From assembly GCA_015523135.1 (NCBI GenBank), contig WAKY01000159.1, positions 1-35,163 on the forward strand: a stretch of DNA of 35,163 nucleotides, read 5' to 3'. Below the pieces are notes generated by a model. That model did not search any database, was not told the origin of the DNA, and saw only the letters and a list, made by a program, of their open reading frames with translations. Below are positions 6,794 to 14,678 of this stretch, piece after piece. This DNA is from Candidatus Aciduliprofundum sp. (lineage in GTDB: Archaea > Thermoplasmatota > Thermoplasmata > Thermoplasmatales > Aciduliprofundaceae). The number at the start of each line of letters is the position of its first letter. Positions within the stretch are counted from its first letter, which is position 1. Position numbers and translations under genes: made by a program.

Positions 6794-6982
6794 TTATTTC
6801 ACTTTCCTTTCCGCCAGTTCTATAATCTCTCTCTTTACACATACAATTCCAAATATCATCCACCATACCCATTTGTGTGTCGTGTCCACTATTGAATTTC
6901 CTATATATCCTATTGCGTTCGTAAACGCTATCAGAAATATTATCAGCCCTGTTATACCTATTCTTATCCATATTCTTTCCAT
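6794..6982 (-). CDS. 62-aa membrane protein
   Basis: ATG at 6982 follows GGAGATGAT (6997-6989) by 6 bases, a near-perfect archaeal Shine-Dalgarno and the same sequence used before amt, so this is a real start. The product has one clear membrane helix (WIRIGITGLIIFLIAFTNAI) and a second hydrophobic stretch (WVWWMIFGIVCV), then a charged tail. Function unknown. First of a run of very small membrane ORFs on this strand. Confidence 0.6.
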   Translation of the reverse strand: MERIWIRIGITGLIIFLIAFTNAIGYIGNSIVDTTHKWVWWMIFGIVCVKREIIELAERKVK

Positions 6983-7151
6983 AAATCTATCATCTCCTTT
7001 CTATTTATCTTTTTCGCCAAAGTTTTTGCTGCCTAACTTGCCCAAAATCAAAATTTATTGCCGATAGGGTTAAATAGAATGGTGTAGATTTTATCGTAGC
7101 ATGGATGAGAAGACACCCAAAAATTCATAGAGGAAGTAGAAAAGTATCTCG

Positions 7152-7217
7152 CAATTTGCAGAGAAGGACATAAAAAGAGGACTTAAGAAATATAGGGAGG
7201 AGAAAGAATGTTTATGA
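7152..7217 (+). pseudogene. Scrap of a paralogue of the 98-aa protein
   Basis: Translates as QFAEKDIKRGLKKYREEK, which matches QFTEKDIKRGIKKLR at the C-terminus of the protein encoded at 139-435. Just upstream, in another frame (about 7121-7150), FIEEVEKYL resembles the preceding LFTEVLKRN region, so at least one frameshift separates the pieces. No intact start exists, so this is a decayed duplicate. Confidence 0.5.
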
Positions 7218-7296
7218 CTTGTGAGGCATAGAGAAGATCATTCATAAATTTAGATAAATATAAATTTAGATAAAGAATCAAAAAAGAAAAAGATAG

Positions 7297-8457
7297 TTAA
7301 AGTTTTGGTATAAGATTAGAAGCTATGGGTGAGCCAAATCCTGTAACATAATCCCATCCAGGCTCTGCGTTGTAGTATCCGTTGTCTGGACCAGAAACGA
7401 TGTCATGGAAGTACAGTGAATAATCGTTTCCAGTGCCTAGGGAATAGATCACATTCTGTACAAGTCCAAGTGCATGACCATGATACTGTGCAGCGATTGC
7501 TATAAGCCCGGCCCACTGAGGTGCACCTATGCTAGTACCGCCAAAGGTATACCATGTGCGAGAATAGTATACTGCCACACCCGTGTTGGGATTTCCATCG
7601 TAAGCCACATCAGGAACTCCTCTCTTGCCATTAGTTATTAAGGATACCGATGACTGATAGTTTGGCTCAGAGAAGTAATCACTGTATCCACCGCCAGAGT
7701 CTGACCATGTGGTCTCATCATACCACGCATCATTCTTTATTGTGAGAGTTGTACCACCAATGCTCAATACATTTGGATCAGAGGCGGGGAAATTCACGGT
7801 TAGAGATTGCGTTCCATCATATGCTCCATCATCACCAGAGGAGGCAATAGGTGTTATTCCAACAGAAACTGCATAAGAGAATAGTGAATCCCACTGATCC
7901 AATATGGATGAAGATACTTGTGATTCAGCAGCTCCAAAGCTCATGGATATTGCTACAACATTTGTAGTATTGTGAAGATCCACAGCATATTTCAATCCTG
8001 CATAAAGATCATCGAAGCTGGCACTTTTTACCACTACAAGGTCTATCGTTGCACCAGGAGCTATGGCATGAGCCCACTCCACATCCAGAGTTGTTTCTTG
8101 CGCCCACCCAGTATTTCTTCCATGAACAGTTCCCTCTGGGTAGTAAACATTGAGATGTATGTCAGGCAAACCGTAGTATGAGTCAAAATAGTCTACATCT
8201 TTTGTTATACTACTGCTCCCATATGCATCCACAATTACTATTGTTGTTCCAGATCCATCATAGCCTTGGGCTATTAGTGAAGATACTTCGTATGCATTTT
8301 GCATCTGCTGCGGAGAGTATCCACTTGGAGCCGAAGTATGCGGATTTCCATAGTTGTTCAAAAATGGTTTGGCAGTGACATTTTCACTTATCACAAAAGA
8401 AAATGGCACTACCATCGCTGCAATCACTAATATTGCAACCAATTTTGTGTATTTCAT
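7297..8457 (-). CDS. Secreted sedolisin (S53 acid serine carboxyl protease)
   Basis: Secreted endopeptidase of the sedolisin/kumamolisin family, acid-active enzymes with a subtilisin-like fold. Residues 1-29 are a signal peptide. The catalytic Glu and Asp are E121 and D125 in WAQETTLDVEW; the oxyanion Asp lies in SSGDDGA (209-210); the nucleophile is S309 in FGGTSIGAPQ. The C-terminal calcium site is seen in HDIVSGPDNG and GWDYVTGFGSP. At 386 aa it has the catalytic domain but lacks the large N-terminal propeptide (about 180-200 aa) that most sedolisins cleave off. AGGTGAT precedes the ATG by 3 bases. Likely used to feed on peptides in acidic surroundings; single gene with its own promoter. 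Confidence 0.92.
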   Translation of the reverse strand: MKYTKLVAILVIAAMVVPFSFVISENVTAKPFLNNYGNPHTSAPSGYSPQQMQNAYEVSSLIAQGYDGSGTTIVIVDAYGSSSITKDVDYFDSYYGLPDIHLNVYYPEGTVHGRNTGWAQETTLDVEWAHAIAPGATIDLVVVKSASFDDLYAGLKYAVDLHNTTNVVAISMSFGAAESQVSSSILDQWDSLFSYAVSVGITPIASSGDDGAYDGTQSLTVNFPASDPNVLSIGGTTLTIKNDAWYDETTWSDSGGGYSDYFSEPNYQSSVSLITNGKRGVPDVAYDGNPNTGVAVYYSRTWYTFGGTSIGAPQWAGLIAIAAQYHGHALGLVQNVIYSLGTGNDYSLYFHDIVSGPDNGYYNAEPGWDYVTGFGSPIASNLIPKL

Positions 8458-8491
8458 TAAATCACCTGGCTGTAGGATGTTACTTCATAAT

Positions 8492-8503
8492 ATTATATAA
8501 AAC
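8492..8503 (-). promoter_or_regulatory. TATA box of the sedolisin gene
   Basis: Minus strand reads GTTTTATATAAT, 35-46 bases upstream of the ATG at 8457, leaving a short leader that contains the AGGTGAT ribosome binding site (8467-8461). Confidence 0.5.
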
Positions 8504-8653
8504 TTTCTATATCTGATTTGCACTCCACTCTTAAGTTTTCATACTACCGTCTACCGTAGAGATTTTAGAGGTTCGTTTTCTGAACTTCAATTTTTGCGAT
8601 TTAAAAGAGAATTAGTATTTTACTTGTTCTCCATACAATTTCAAAATTTCAAC

Positions 8654-8664
8654 TTTTTATATAG
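8654..8664 (+). promoter_or_regulatory. TATA box of the transfer operon
   Basis: TTTTTATATAG lies about 26-30 bases before the ATG at 8689, which predicts leaderless transcription of the adhesin and the secretion genes behind it. A 7-base tandem repeat, CTACCGT twice, lies upstream at 8544-8557. Confidence 0.55.
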
Positions 8665-8688
8665 TAGAAGAAAATAAGCAATTGATGT

Positions 8689-10920
8689 ATGAGCCAAAAA
8701 GAACACGAAAATCATCGGAGGAGGGGCGTTTTATTCTCCATTGCCTTACTTGCCTTGCTCCTTGCTCCGATAGCGAACTTTAGCCACGCAACTTCTCCAG
8801 CACCAGAAATCAGCATAACCATACCTTCTTCGCACCACATAGGGAATTACACCTACATACACGGCTTGGTGGATGTGGATGTCAATATAACCGGCAATTT
8901 CACCTATGCAACCTTCTATCTTGATAATGAACTCATCTCACAATTCAATCAAAGCAATAACACAATAAATGGCACGAATTACACTTACACCACCTACCAC
9001 TATTTTTGGAACACAACCTACACGGGAGAGGGCCCTCACATAGTAGAAGTGGTAGCATATTATCCCTCTGGTGAGGTATCTCTCTCAAAAACTTACTATG
9101 TGGATAATCATAAACCTGTGGGAACAATCAAGGTAAGCAATTCTGGCATTCTTCGTGGCAAAGAGGAACTCTATGTATCCGTTGAAGACCCTCTTTACTC
9201 CATATCCTCTGGGGTATGGATAGTTAATCTATGGATAGACAACAAAATTGTTTATAACTACACTCTTTCAAACTTAACCTCCCAATACTCTTTTACATAC
9301 CTTTGGAACACCGAGAAATACGAGGATGGACATCACACCGCAACCATACAGGTATGGGACAATGCGGGAAATGAAGCGAATTACTCTTACACATACCTTG
9401 TGGATAACCACGCTCCAAGCATAGCAATAATAAGCAACCTTTATCTCAAAGGCACGGCCACGATAAATGTATCCGTAAGCGATAAGGTTAGTGGCATAAG
9501 TAAGGTGGAATTCTACATAGATAACCAGCTAACCTACACCGCACATAACTATCCTTACCTCTTTGTGTGGAACACTCAAAATTATTCAGATGGTAAGCAC
9601 CTGATAACTGCAAAGGTTTATGATAAAGCGGGGAACAACGCTTCCGCAAGCGTGTATGTAATTGTGGATAACACTCCTCCCGTAATCACGCTCCTATCTC
9701 CACAGCAGAACACGATGGGCAACAATACTCTCAATAACACTTTGAACGGCACTATACAAGTGAAAATCAAGGGAGAAGACGCTACAACGGGAATGAGCTA
9801 CATGAAGCTCTACATTGACAACACCTTCGTGGCAAGTGGGATAAACCAAATTAACTACACTTGGAACACAACCAAATTCCATAACGGGTATTACAAGCTC
9901 ACAATCGTTGCGAGTGATAAAGTGGGCAACATAGCAGTCAAGAGCTATGGCTTCAAGATTTACAACAAGCCAAAGCCACCCACGCTAACGATAATCTCTC
10001 CGAAGAACAACACATTGCTTGGCACCAATCAACTCAGAGTGGAATGGGAATCCTATGGCCCTATACAATACTACGAGGTAAAGGTGGATAACACCAATTA
10101 CATCAAAACACAGAACACAACCTACATAGTCACCCTTGCGGATGGAGAGCACATCGTATATGTCAAGGCAGTTTTCAAGGGATTAACAATCACAAAGAGC
10201 ATAGTTGTAAAGATAGATACCTCTCCTCCAAGAATACTTGGGTTGCTAGGGAAATACACTTTCACCAAGCCCAACTATGTGAATTTTACAATCAAGGACG
10301 CTTCGCCCATTCAAGTGTTTATCTATGTCCAGCAAGGGAACAATTGGGTTCTCTACAATCAAGGAAATAGCTCAAAGTGGAGCATTTACATAGACAAGAA
10401 AGGGCATTTCACCTTCAAGGTAGTGGCTGTGGATGCAGTCCAGAACGAAGAAAGCGAGACATTCCAAGTGAGCTATGAACAAGGAACGCACAGGGTAGTC
10501 CATCGTGGCTCTCCCTTCCTTCATCTCGTTTTGTATCCTGTGCTTCTTCTCTTGATTGCGCTTATCGTCGCCGTTGTGGCAATGAAGAAATTGAAGAAGT
10601 CCAAGAAGAAGAAGGAAGGGAGCGGAGAGGCCTTGAGCACGAAGGAGAGAGCGATTTTGGATGAGATAATGAAGTATGTAAGCGAGAATGAAGGAGCGAA
10701 AAGGGGTGATGTGATAAAGATAGTGAGCAACAGGATGGGAATAACGGAGGAAGAGGTAGGAGTGATGTTGGACTTTGCAAGGGAGAACTACCTCGTAAAT
10801 GAGAAAGTGGATGCGGACGGGGTGCCCAGAGTTTATCCTTTAGAGAAGCCACAGGGAACGGAGCAAGCGGAGAATGCCCCGTCGGAAGAGAAGAAAAAAC
10901 GCAAATGGTTAAGGAGGTGA
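8689..10920 (+). CDS. Membrane-anchored Ig-repeat adhesin with cytoplasmic winged helix
   Basis: 743 aa. A basic N-terminus and hydrophobic segment (about 14-35) act as a signal sequence. Residues about 40-600 are a string of five or six Ig-like beta-sandwich repeats of about 90 residues joined at DNHxP/DNTPP boundaries, with many N-glycosylation sequons. One membrane helix (about 610-631) is followed by a lysine-rich stop and a cytosolic tail. In that tail, residues about 651-718 have the pattern of a winged helix (KERAILDEIMKYV, RGDVIKIVSNRMGITEEEV, then a wing). The architecture suggests a surface receptor for cell contact that could signal inside. It heads the secretion operon, and the next gene starts 4 bases after its stop. 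A role in mating contact is inference from position. Confidence 0.8.
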   Translation: MSQKEHENHRRRGVLFSIALLALLLAPIANFSHATSPAPEISITIPSSHHIGNYTYIHGLVDVDVNITGNFTYATFYLDNELISQFNQSNNTINGTNYTYTTYHYFWNTTYTGEGPHIVEVVAYYPSGEVSLSKTYYVDNHKPVGTIKVSNSGILRGKEELYVSVEDPLYSISSGVWIVNLWIDNKIVYNYTLSNLTSQYSFTYLWNTEKYEDGHHTATIQVWDNAGNEANYSYTYLVDNHAPSIAIISNLYLKGTATINVSVSDKVSGISKVEFYIDNQLTYTAHNYPYLFVWNTQNYSDGKHLITAKVYDKAGNNASASVYVIVDNTPPVITLLSPQQNTMGNNTLNNTLNGTIQVKIKGEDATTGMSYMKLYIDNTFVASGINQINYTWNTTKFHNGYYKLTIVASDKVGNIAVKSYGFKIYNKPKPPTLTIISPKNNTLLGTNQLRVEWESYGPIQYYEVKVDNTNYIKTQNTTYIVTLADGEHIVYVKAVFKGLTITKSIVVKIDTSPPRILGLLGKYTFTKPNYVNFTIKDASPIQVFIYVQQGNNWVLYNQGNSSKWSIYIDKKGHFTFKVVAVDAVQNEESETFQVSYEQGTHRVVHRGSPFLHLVLYPVLLLLIALIVAVVAMKKLKKSKKKKEGSGEALSTKERAILDEIMKYVSENEGAKRGDVIKIVSNRMGITEEEVGVMLDFARENYLVNEKVDADGVPRVYPLEKPQGTEQAENAPSEEKKKRKWLRR

Positions 10921-10924
10921 TAGG

Positions 10925-11458
10925 GTGGAAAAGAAAAATAGGAAGGCCGTATTGCTGAGCTTTCTTGCCGTGGCACTCACCATAGGTGCCTTGGTGGGAG
11001 TGACTATGATAGACACACAGAACATCAATTACTACAACGACATCTGGGCAAAGAACACAATCTACACAGCTTCTATGGACATGACTACACATCCAGCAGT
11101 CAGCAAGAACCCTGTAATGCAGCACGAAACTTTGAGACAATTTGGAGCTACAACCAATGCTGCACAGGCCAAGAATGGTTCAGCATACATATCCAACATA
11201 ACCCAGAAGCTCTACATCCTCTTGGGTATAATCGGAGGCATACTCATAGCAATCCTATGGGTTAAAGTGGCTATAAACTTCTTCTCCGATGATCCACAGA
11301 GGAAGGCACAGGCAAAAGAGGACGCAATGAAGGCATTGCTCGGAACAATACTGATAGCAATGGCCGTGTTCGGTGCTATCTGGGCAATCGCTGGCTGGAT
11401 GGTTGGAGCAACAGGCATAATAGAGTTGCCACAGGCATTGCTAGTGTGGGCATTGTAA
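10925..11458 (+). CDS. VirB2/TrbC-like pilin subunit 1 (177 aa)
   Basis: N-terminal hydrophobic signal-anchor (about 8-28), a short extracellular region (about 30-92), then two transmembrane helices separated by a charged loop: LYILLGIIGGILIAILWVKV, SDDPQRKAQAKEDAMKAL, and GTILIAMAVFGAIWAIAGWM. The helix-loop-helix with a basic loop is the layout of VirB2/TrbC pilins of type IV secretion systems. This is the simplest of four consecutive proteins sharing that C-terminal domain, so it may be the main pilin. Start GTG 10925 follows GGAGGTGAT at 10913-10921. Membrane or pilus located. Fold-level assignment; similarity to known archaeal pilins was not tested. Confidence 0.65.
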   Translation: MEKKNRKAVLLSFLAVALTIGALVGVTMIDTQNINYYNDIWAKNTIYTASMDMTTHPAVSKNPVMQHETLRQFGATTNAAQAKNGSAYISNITQKLYILLGIIGGILIAILWVKVAINFFSDDPQRKAQAKEDAMKALLGTILIAMAVFGAIWAIAGWMVGATGIIELPQALLVWAL

Positions 11459-12478
11459 ATGAGGAAAATGGCAGCTCTCTTGGTTCTCTCTGCTCTCTTC
11501 CTTTCTTCTATTTTTCTTGAAGGGGTAGATGCGAGTAGCCCTCAAAGTGAGCAATTAATTCAAGATTACCATTTTTCAAGTAGCAACAATTACGCTTATT
11601 GGGGGATATATAGGGGAAGTTATCCAACCACGAACTCGGCTGGAAATCCTGTAAGCCCAGCATTCAATATAATACTTGATAACTCTAAGCAATTGGCGGA
11701 TATATACTCAACGGAGTCCGGCCCCAGCAACGAAGCGTGGGGCTACGATGAGTGGGCTTATGTGTATCAGCAAGTTCATGTTCCAAGTGTGAATATTGTA
11801 AATGCCACGCTCAGCTTGTATGTGTATGGGCACATGGGAGAATATATGGATGTGGATTTGCAGTATGGAATTGCGAGTAAAGCTTCAAGAAGTTATTGGA
11901 TACAGCATAGTAGTGTTGGTTTGGGGTATGGGCAATACCGCACTTACACGCTAAATGTCACGGGCACTTTACAGCAATACGAGGGAAAGAACATCACGAT
12001 TATGGCTGGAATATACATGCCTTCATCATCAATTCTCCAAAGTGGATACACTTACATTTATTGGATAAAGCTTGACATTCAATACAACGGAGAGAGTAAT
12101 GGTGGTAGTGGTGGTTCCTCTGGCTCTGGCTGGAGTTCTGGTGGTTCTTCTTGGTGGGGAGGAGGTAGCTGGTGGGGAGGTGGCGGAAGCTGGTATGGTG
12201 GAGGAGGTTCTTGGACGGGAGGAGGAGCAGTTGCCAACGAAACATACTTGGAGATGGTTGCTCACAACATAGAGGAATTGGTTGGCATAGTTGCTGGTGT
12301 AGTTGTATCTATTCTCTGGGTAAAGGTTGCCGTGAATTTATTTAGCGATGACCCTGAGAAGAAGCAAAAGGGAAGGGAGGAAATTCTCCTTGCCTCCGTT
12401 GGCACGCTAATTATAGCCGTAGCTGTGTTAGGTGCGATGTGGATGATAGCAGGATGGATAGCGGGGGCGGTAGGATGA
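11459..12478 (+). CDS. VirB2-like pilin domain fused to a secreted ectodomain, paralogue 2
   Basis: 339 aa. Signal peptide (about 1-25), a beta-rich extracellular domain with several N-glycosylation sites (about 30-205), a Gly/Ser/Trp-rich linker of about 50 residues (repeats such as SWWGGGGSWYGGGG), then the shared pilin domain: GIVAGVVVSILWVKVAVNLF, loop SDDPEKKQKGREEI, and GTLIIAVAVLGAMWMIAGWI. The ATG directly follows the stop of the previous gene. The ectodomain is similar in layout to that of the next gene, so they arose by duplication. I infer a display subunit that puts an adhesive or receptor-binding domain on the pilus or secretion channel. Confidence 0.65.
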   Translation: MRKMAALLVLSALFLSSIFLEGVDASSPQSEQLIQDYHFSSSNNYAYWGIYRGSYPTTNSAGNPVSPAFNIILDNSKQLADIYSTESGPSNEAWGYDEWAYVYQQVHVPSVNIVNATLSLYVYGHMGEYMDVDLQYGIASKASRSYWIQHSSVGLGYGQYRTYTLNVTGTLQQYEGKNITIMAGIYMPSSSILQSGYTYIYWIKLDIQYNGESNGGSGGSSGSGWSSGGSSWWGGGSWWGGGGSWYGGGGSWTGGGAVANETYLEMVAHNIEELVGIVAGVVVSILWVKVAVNLFSDDPEKKQKGREEILLASVGTLIIAVAVLGAMWMIAGWIAGAVG

Positions 12479-13455
12479 GAGCGAGAAGGGTATTATCTCT
12501 GGTTGTCATTGCGATTACCCTCGCAACCCTCATCTCTGGAGGAGCGAGTGCTGAAGTAGTGCAGCATGAGATGCTACAAAATCCAGATTTCACGAATGGA
12601 AGTGCGAATTGGACTGCGAGAACATATATTTCTCAAAATTATTATGGAACTCAACATATTTATGTGCGTTTCCTCAGTGGTGAAGTGGAAATCTATGTTT
12701 CTAACTATTATGGCGATGCAATAGAAAGTTATGCTTATGGTTGTGTGGAGCAAACCATAGCTATTCCAAATTTCAACGCTTCAAGGGTAGTATCTGCAAC
12801 CTTGACTATGAGAGATGTTGAGTATTTTTATGGAAAAGGCGTGTATGTTCGTTTATACTTCTCCAGCACGGGACAAAGCTTTACCCCGTCAAAGAGTTGG
12901 ACTATAAGAACGATGAATGTAACGAATTTAGTCAAGCAAAATGTGGGGAAGAATGTTTCTGTGAAAGGAGGTTTTTGGAACACCAATTGGATAGATTCTG
13001 GTAGTAAGATGTACATAGATTGGATTTACCTAAACATCACTTACAATGCAACGAATAGCGGTGGTTCTGGAGGAGGAACTAACAATTGGTGGGGCAATGG
13101 AGGAGGATGGAGCGGTGGCGGTGGAGGTAGTTGGAACGGCGGAGGAGGTTTCTGGCATGGCGGTGGTGGTTTCTTTGGTATACTTGGTGGTTGGTTTGGC
13201 CACACGGGAAATGTCAATCAAACCTATGTAGAGTATGAAGTAGAGAGATTGCAGGAACTCCTTGCAATAGGAGCGGGGATAACAATCTCAATCCTATGGG
13301 TGAATGTGGCGGTGAATTACTTCTCTGGAGACCCTGACAGGAAAGCGAAGGCCAAGGAGAAGATGACAACTGCGTTCTTGGGGACTTTACTCGTAGCAAT
13401 GGCTGTGATAGGTGCAATGTGGGCAATAGCGGGATGGCTTGTAGGGGGAGGATAA
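12475..13455 (+). CDS. VirB2-like pilin domain fused to a secreted ectodomain, paralogue 3
   Basis: 326 aa from the ATG at 12475, which overlaps the previous stop (ATGA). It has a signal peptide (about 1-27), an ectodomain starting with LQNPDFTNGSANWTAR, a pattern typical of carbohydrate-binding-like jelly-roll domains, then a Gly/Trp linker (about 208-250) and the shared pilin domain with loop SGDPDRKAKAKEKM. It shares layout and short motifs with the preceding protein (for example the YIYWIKLDIQYN and MYIDWIYLNITYN endings of the ectodomains). Likely cell-surface or pilus-displayed. The jelly-roll reading is tentative. Confidence 0.65.
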   Translation: MRARRVLSLVVIAITLATLISGGASAEVVQHEMLQNPDFTNGSANWTARTYISQNYYGTQHIYVRFLSGEVEIYVSNYYGDAIESYAYGCVEQTIAIPNFNASRVVSATLTMRDVEYFYGKGVYVRLYFSSTGQSFTPSKSWTIRTMNVTNLVKQNVGKNVSVKGGFWNTNWIDSGSKMYIDWIYLNITYNATNSGGSGGGTNNWWGNGGGWSGGGGGSWNGGGGFWHGGGGFFGILGGWFGHTGNVNQTYVEYEVERLQELLAIGAGITISILWVNVAVNYFSGDPDRKAKAKEKMTTAFLGTLLVAMAVIGAMWAIAGWLVGGG

Positions 13456-13456
13456 G

Positions 13457-14677
13457 GTGAGGGCAAAAGCTCTCATCGTTGGAATTTTAATCGTATCTTC
13501 GCTTTTAATCTTCCTCATACCCACTCAAAATGTGAGGGCTTCATCCAACAATACCACGATAATCAATCAAAACACTCTAGACATAGACGGAGACCAAGAC
13601 GCATACATGACTTGGGTGGATTGGAGCAATTACATGGATGCACAGGGGAACATACACCACGACCCTGTCCAGATGAGTTATGTGGATGGAAAACCTCTAC
13701 TGCTCTTTAACATCTACATGTATAGGAAGACGGCAACGGGATGGCTTCATCTCTCCACGCAATCCATAACCATAACGGTTAGGAATGTGTATAACTATGT
13801 TATCGGCTTCACGGGCTTTCAGAAATCCACGATAACGATAGAGGACTGCAGGGAAGTTGTTCTTGGGCTAAAATTCACCAATCCAGAGAATAACGATGAG
13901 CAAATAGGGTGGCTCTACGATACGCAAGTTAGTGCAGATGGATTTAGTAAGATAGATTTCTACAATTACGAATACACAAGCTCGGAAGGAACGGCAATAC
14001 GATTGAATGGAGGTAAGAATGCAACGGTTGATTTTCTTGGCTCATCCTTTGACATAGAATCCACGGATATGGTGGAAGAACCAGCCGTTGTAATCCAAAA
14101 TGTGAATGTGGTAAGCGTGGATGTTCCTTACTTCTTCATAGGGGAGCATAGCCCAGATTTGTGGTTGGAGAATGTGGAGGAATTCTTCTTCAATCACAAC
14201 ATAACACTCAACAACAAGTATTATTCCTACGGGGATGCAAATTGGACTTATGGGGGAATAGGAGTAGTTGAAGGAAATGTGGGATTTTTGCTTAGAGGAC
14301 ACGATTACAATTACATCTACATAGAGAATGCCCATATCGGCGTGGCCTTTGAAAATGATGGCAAGGGAGAAGCGTTCAACAACTCTCCCTATGTGATTTT
14401 CAAGAATGTGGATGAGAAATACGCATACAATTACGGGAAATACGAGAATAGCGAACAATTTCCTAATTTCTGGTATGGAATTGCAGCATTGACGGGCATA
14501 TTGGTATCTATTGCTTGGGTTAGAGAGGGAATTCTTTGGTTTAGTGATAGTCCAGAGAAGAAGCAATTGGCGAAGGAGATGTTCTGGAAGGTGAGCGTTG
14601 GCACTATACTTCTCGCAATGGTGGTGTTTGGCTATCAAGCGATGATAAACCTTGTGAATTGGCTATTCGGTGGTTAA
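13457..14677 (+). CDS. VirB2-like pilin domain fused to a secreted ectodomain, paralogue 4
   Basis: 406 aa from the GTG at 13457, preceded by GGGAGGATAA. Signal peptide (about 1-28); a long beta-rich ectodomain (about 30-330) with repeated short strand-turn motifs that could form a beta-helix or jelly roll; no Gly-rich linker; then the shared helix-loop-helix: ALTGILVSIAWVREGILWF, loop SDSPEKKQLAKEMF, and VGTILLAMVVFGYQAMINL. The first pilin helix carries Arg-Glu (WVREGI) where the others have WVKVAV, so it is the most diverged member. Same operon, 1 base after the previous stop. Confidence 0.65.
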   Translation: MRAKALIVGILIVSSLLIFLIPTQNVRASSNNTTIINQNTLDIDGDQDAYMTWVDWSNYMDAQGNIHHDPVQMSYVDGKPLLLFNIYMYRKTATGWLHLSTQSITITVRNVYNYVIGFTGFQKSTITIEDCREVVLGLKFTNPENNDEQIGWLYDTQVSADGFSKIDFYNYEYTSSEGTAIRLNGGKNATVDFLGSSFDIESTDMVEEPAVVIQNVNVVSVDVPYFFIGEHSPDLWLENVEEFFFNHNITLNNKYYSYGDANWTYGGIGVVEGNVGFLLRGHDYNYIYIENAHIGVAFENDGKGEAFNNSPYVIFKNVDEKYAYNYGKYENSEQFPNFWYGIAALTGILVSIAWVREGILWFSDSPEKKQLAKEMFWKVSVGTILLAMVVFGYQAMINLVNWLFGG

Positions 14678-14678
14678 A

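Noticed and set aside
10562..11140. Long minus-strand frame opposite the adhesin and pilin genes
   Set aside because: Low-complexity Ser/Pro/Leu composition typical of the antisense of a Lys/Glu-rich coding strand; no ribosome site and overlaps two supported genes.
12110..12240. Gly/Trp/Ser-rich repeats as a possible coding tandem repeat or minisatellite
   Set aside because: Treated as the flexible linker of the ectodomain protein; the same kind of linker occurs in the neighbouring paralogue, so it is not an independent element.
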